35,113 bases of DNA from positions 1-35,113 of the forward strand of contig JABXHN010000078.1 in the NCBI GenBank assembly GCA_013373635.1, given 5' to 3'. The stretch comes from Flavobacteriaceae bacterium. Lineage in GTDB: Bacteria > Bacteroidota > Bacteroidia > Flavobacteriales > Flavobacteriaceae. Below are positions 33,745-35,113 of this stretch, one piece after another. The position numbers and the translations under genes are program-made. Every line of letters starts with the position of its first letter. Within the stretch, counting starts at the first letter, position 1. The notes under the pieces are model-generated. The model saw nothing but the letters and a program-made list of their open reading frames with translations, was not told the origin of the DNA and did not search any database.

Positions 33745-34338
33745 CTAACGCTTACTCATTTTACTACGAATCATACTTAAGAACTCGGGGGTAATTCCAA
33801 GGTAAGCCGCTAAGTCCTTTTGTGTAATACGATTGGCAATATGGGGGTATTTATTCAAGAAAATCTCGTAGCGCTCTTCTGCGGTTAGAGAAATACCTTC
33901 ATTCGTTCTTCTGACATAACTCACCAATGATCTTTGATATAAGTTTCTGTAGAAGCGTTCAAATTTTGGTATCTCCTTGAAAAGACGTTCAAAATTTGAC
34001 TTCGAGATCATCAAAAACTCAGTGTCTTCAAGTGCTTTAATATAATAGGTCGAAGGCTGCTGTAACATAAAGCTTGCCATATCTCCTGTCCAAAAATCTT
34101 CAATCGCAAACATAGATACATGTTGCACTCCATTACGATCTAGAGAATAAACTTTTAAACAGCCTTTTGTTACATAGTATTCATGCTTAGTAATCTCACC
34201 GGGTTGCATCACAAATTCTTTGCGTTTTGCACTACCTTCCGTGAGTAACGACTTGAATAAGTCCTTCTCAGAATCGTTGAGTTCGATAAAACGACCTACG
34301 TTTTTTAATATTAGGTCATATTTATAAGGAGCATCCAT
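33745..34338 (-). CDS. Crp/Fnr family transcriptional regulator
   Basis: 197 aa. The cyclic-nucleotide-binding-like beta-roll is at about 15-115 (VMQPGEITKHEYYVTKGCLKVYSLD, then DFWTGDMASF). It is followed by the dimer helix and a C-terminal HTH at about 160-197 (ITQKDLAAYLGITPEFLSMIRSK). It lacks the Fnr cluster Cys set, so it is not an Fe-S sensor. Small Bacteroidota Crp-like proteins of this form often sit near the genes they control, such as the doxX/FMN reductase unit downstream. That link is inferred. Confidence 0.88.
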   Translation of the reverse strand: MDAPYKYDLILKNVGRFIELNDSEKDLFKSLLTEGSAKRKEFVMQPGEITKHEYYVTKGCLKVYSLDRNGVQHVSMFAIEDFWTGDMASFMLQQPSTYYIKALEDTEFLMISKSNFERLFKEIPKFERFYRNLYQRSLVSYVRRTNEGISLTAEERYEIFLNKYPHIANRITQKDLAAYLGITPEFLSMIRSKMSKR

Positions 34339-34515
34339 TCGAAAACAATCTATAAAAAAATATAGAAAACATTATCCAGAAAGCGTAAATGGACAATCAT
34401 TTGAATTGTTCAAACCTTAATCATGACTACCTTCAACTAATCTTTATAACACAACCAATTGGGAATCAATCTCCCCTCCTTTTGGTTGTAGCTACTGAAC
34501 TGAAAAACGAGGAAA

Positions 34516-35113
34516 ATGAAGATTGAGATTTGGAGTGATGTGATGTGTCCGTTTTGCTATATCGGTAAGAGACACTTGGAAAAGGCATTGGAAGATTTTT
34601 CTGGAAAAGATCAGGTGGAAATGGTGTGGAAGAGTTTTCAGCTAAACCCCGATATGCCGGAAAGCAGCGATGAGAATGTTTATGAGTATCTGGCCAAGGC
34701 AAAGGGCATCAGCCTGGAACAGTCGAAACAAATGCATGAACGTGTCGAGGAAATGGCTCAAAATGCAGGGCTCAACTACAACTTCGATATTGCCAAAGTA
34801 GCCAACTCATTCAAGGCTCATAGAGTACTTCAATTAGCGAAAAGAAACAATCTGGGTGATGCGCTAAAGGAAGAATTACTCAAGGCTTATTTCACGGAAG
34901 GTAAAAACGTGAGCGACAAACAAGTGCTGGTTGAACTGTCTGAGAAGGTTGGAATGACTGCTGATGATGTAGAGTTAGCCCTTACCAATGACTCTTTCGC
35001 CAATTACGTGAACAATGACATTGACGAAGCAAGACAAATCAGGGTTCAAGGTGTACCATTCTTTGTGTTCGATAGAAAGTATGCCATTTCAGGAGCTCAG
35101 CCGGTGGAGCATT
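34516..35113 (+). CDS. DsbA family FrnE-like oxidoreductase, cut by the window end
   Basis: The first 199 codons of a protein usually about 230-240 residues long; the frame runs off the window. It starts MKIEIWSDVMCPFCYIGKRH, giving a thioredoxin-fold CPFC redox motif (C11, C14). The helical insertion follows (SFKAHRVLQLAKRN near 95-108, KAYFTEGKNVSDKQVL). The cis-Pro segment VQGVPFFVFDRKYAISGAQP lies near the end. Cytoplasmic: no signal peptide. Family members are thiol-disulfide isomerases linked to redox stress. Start chosen at the ATG directly before this conserved N-terminus. Confidence 0.93.
   Translation, partial: MKIEIWSDVMCPFCYIGKRHLEKALEDFSGKDQVEMVWKSFQLNPDMPESSDENVYEYLAKAKGISLEQSKQMHERVEEMAQNAGLNYNFDIAKVANSFKAHRVLQLAKRNNLGDALKEELLKAYFTEGKNVSDKQVLVELSEKVGMTADDVELALTNDSFANYVNNDIDEARQIRVQGVPFFVFDRKYAISGAQPVEH

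Noticed and set aside
34466-34702. 78-codon minus-strand frame at the right edge
   Set aside because: It is antisense to the clear FrnE-like gene starting at 34516, whose CPFC and cis-Pro motifs show the plus strand is coding.
1-35113. tRNA or rRNA genes
   Set aside because: No cloverleaf, CCA-ended tRNA or rRNA-like stretch was recognised by eye; the island uses a protein gene, not a tRNA, as its target.

Overview
The window reads as a piece of a Bacteroidota chromosome, most likely a marine Cytophagales relative. This is an inference from several signs: a Bacteroidota-type tyrosine recombinase with a SAM-like core-binding domain, a surface-type lipoprotein with acidic residues after the lipid Cys, a DUF4386 protein, starts without Shine-Dalgarno sequences, and overall low G+C. 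The genus cannot be fixed from the sequence alone.

Layout. (1) 1-1194: 3' part of mnmE, the tRNA-modification GTPase. (2) 1177-25256: an integrated island of about 24 kb. Its boundaries are an 18-bp imperfect direct repeat. Both copies encode the MnmE C-terminus F-C-I-G-K-stop, and all three differences between them are synonymous. The right copy, TTCTGTATCGGAAAGTAA, matches the core I remember for Salmonella genomic island 1 in the same gene. (3) 25277-35113: ordinary chromosome. It holds an LRR lipoprotein, a secreted esterase, an MDR oxidoreductase with a DUF4386 membrane protein and an AraC regulator, a DJ-1/PfpI protein, an FMN reductase with DoxX, a small outer-membrane-like protein, a Crp/Fnr regulator and a truncated FrnE/DsbA gene.

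Inside the island, the left 4.5 kb is the mobility and replication-like module: a Zn-ribbon/HTH protein, an integrase, an unknown 231-aa protein, an excisionase-like HTH, a DnaB-N-like protein and a RepA-like RecA-fold ATPase. It ends in a perfect 19-bp hairpin and a repeat-rich spacer. A block of small unknown genes follows, including a 43-aa membrane peptide, around a SRAP (HMCES/YedK) DNA-protein crosslink protein. Then comes the defence cargo, all on the minus strand: a TPR-CHAT protease with a small partner resembling EACC1; a 606-aa putative modification-dependent nuclease (ScoMcrA-like head plus PD-(D/E)XK); and a tightly packed six-gene operon hsdR - membrane HEPN-like - hsdM - hsdS - AAA ATPase - HNH nuclease, that is, a type I R-M system coupled to a Septu-like pair. 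A second repeat-rich spacer, a PD-(D/E)XK protein and an HTH/coiled-coil protein lie between hsdR and the right att site.

The most interesting points are the CHAT/EACC1-like pair, the coupling of a Septu-like pair and a membrane HEPN-like protein into one hsd operon, and GTTC..GAAC palindromes. Three of these palindromes sit at exactly 24-bp spacing in the left spacer, and the same motif recurs upstream of hsdR. No relaxase, transfer or virion gene is visible, so the means of spread is unknown.
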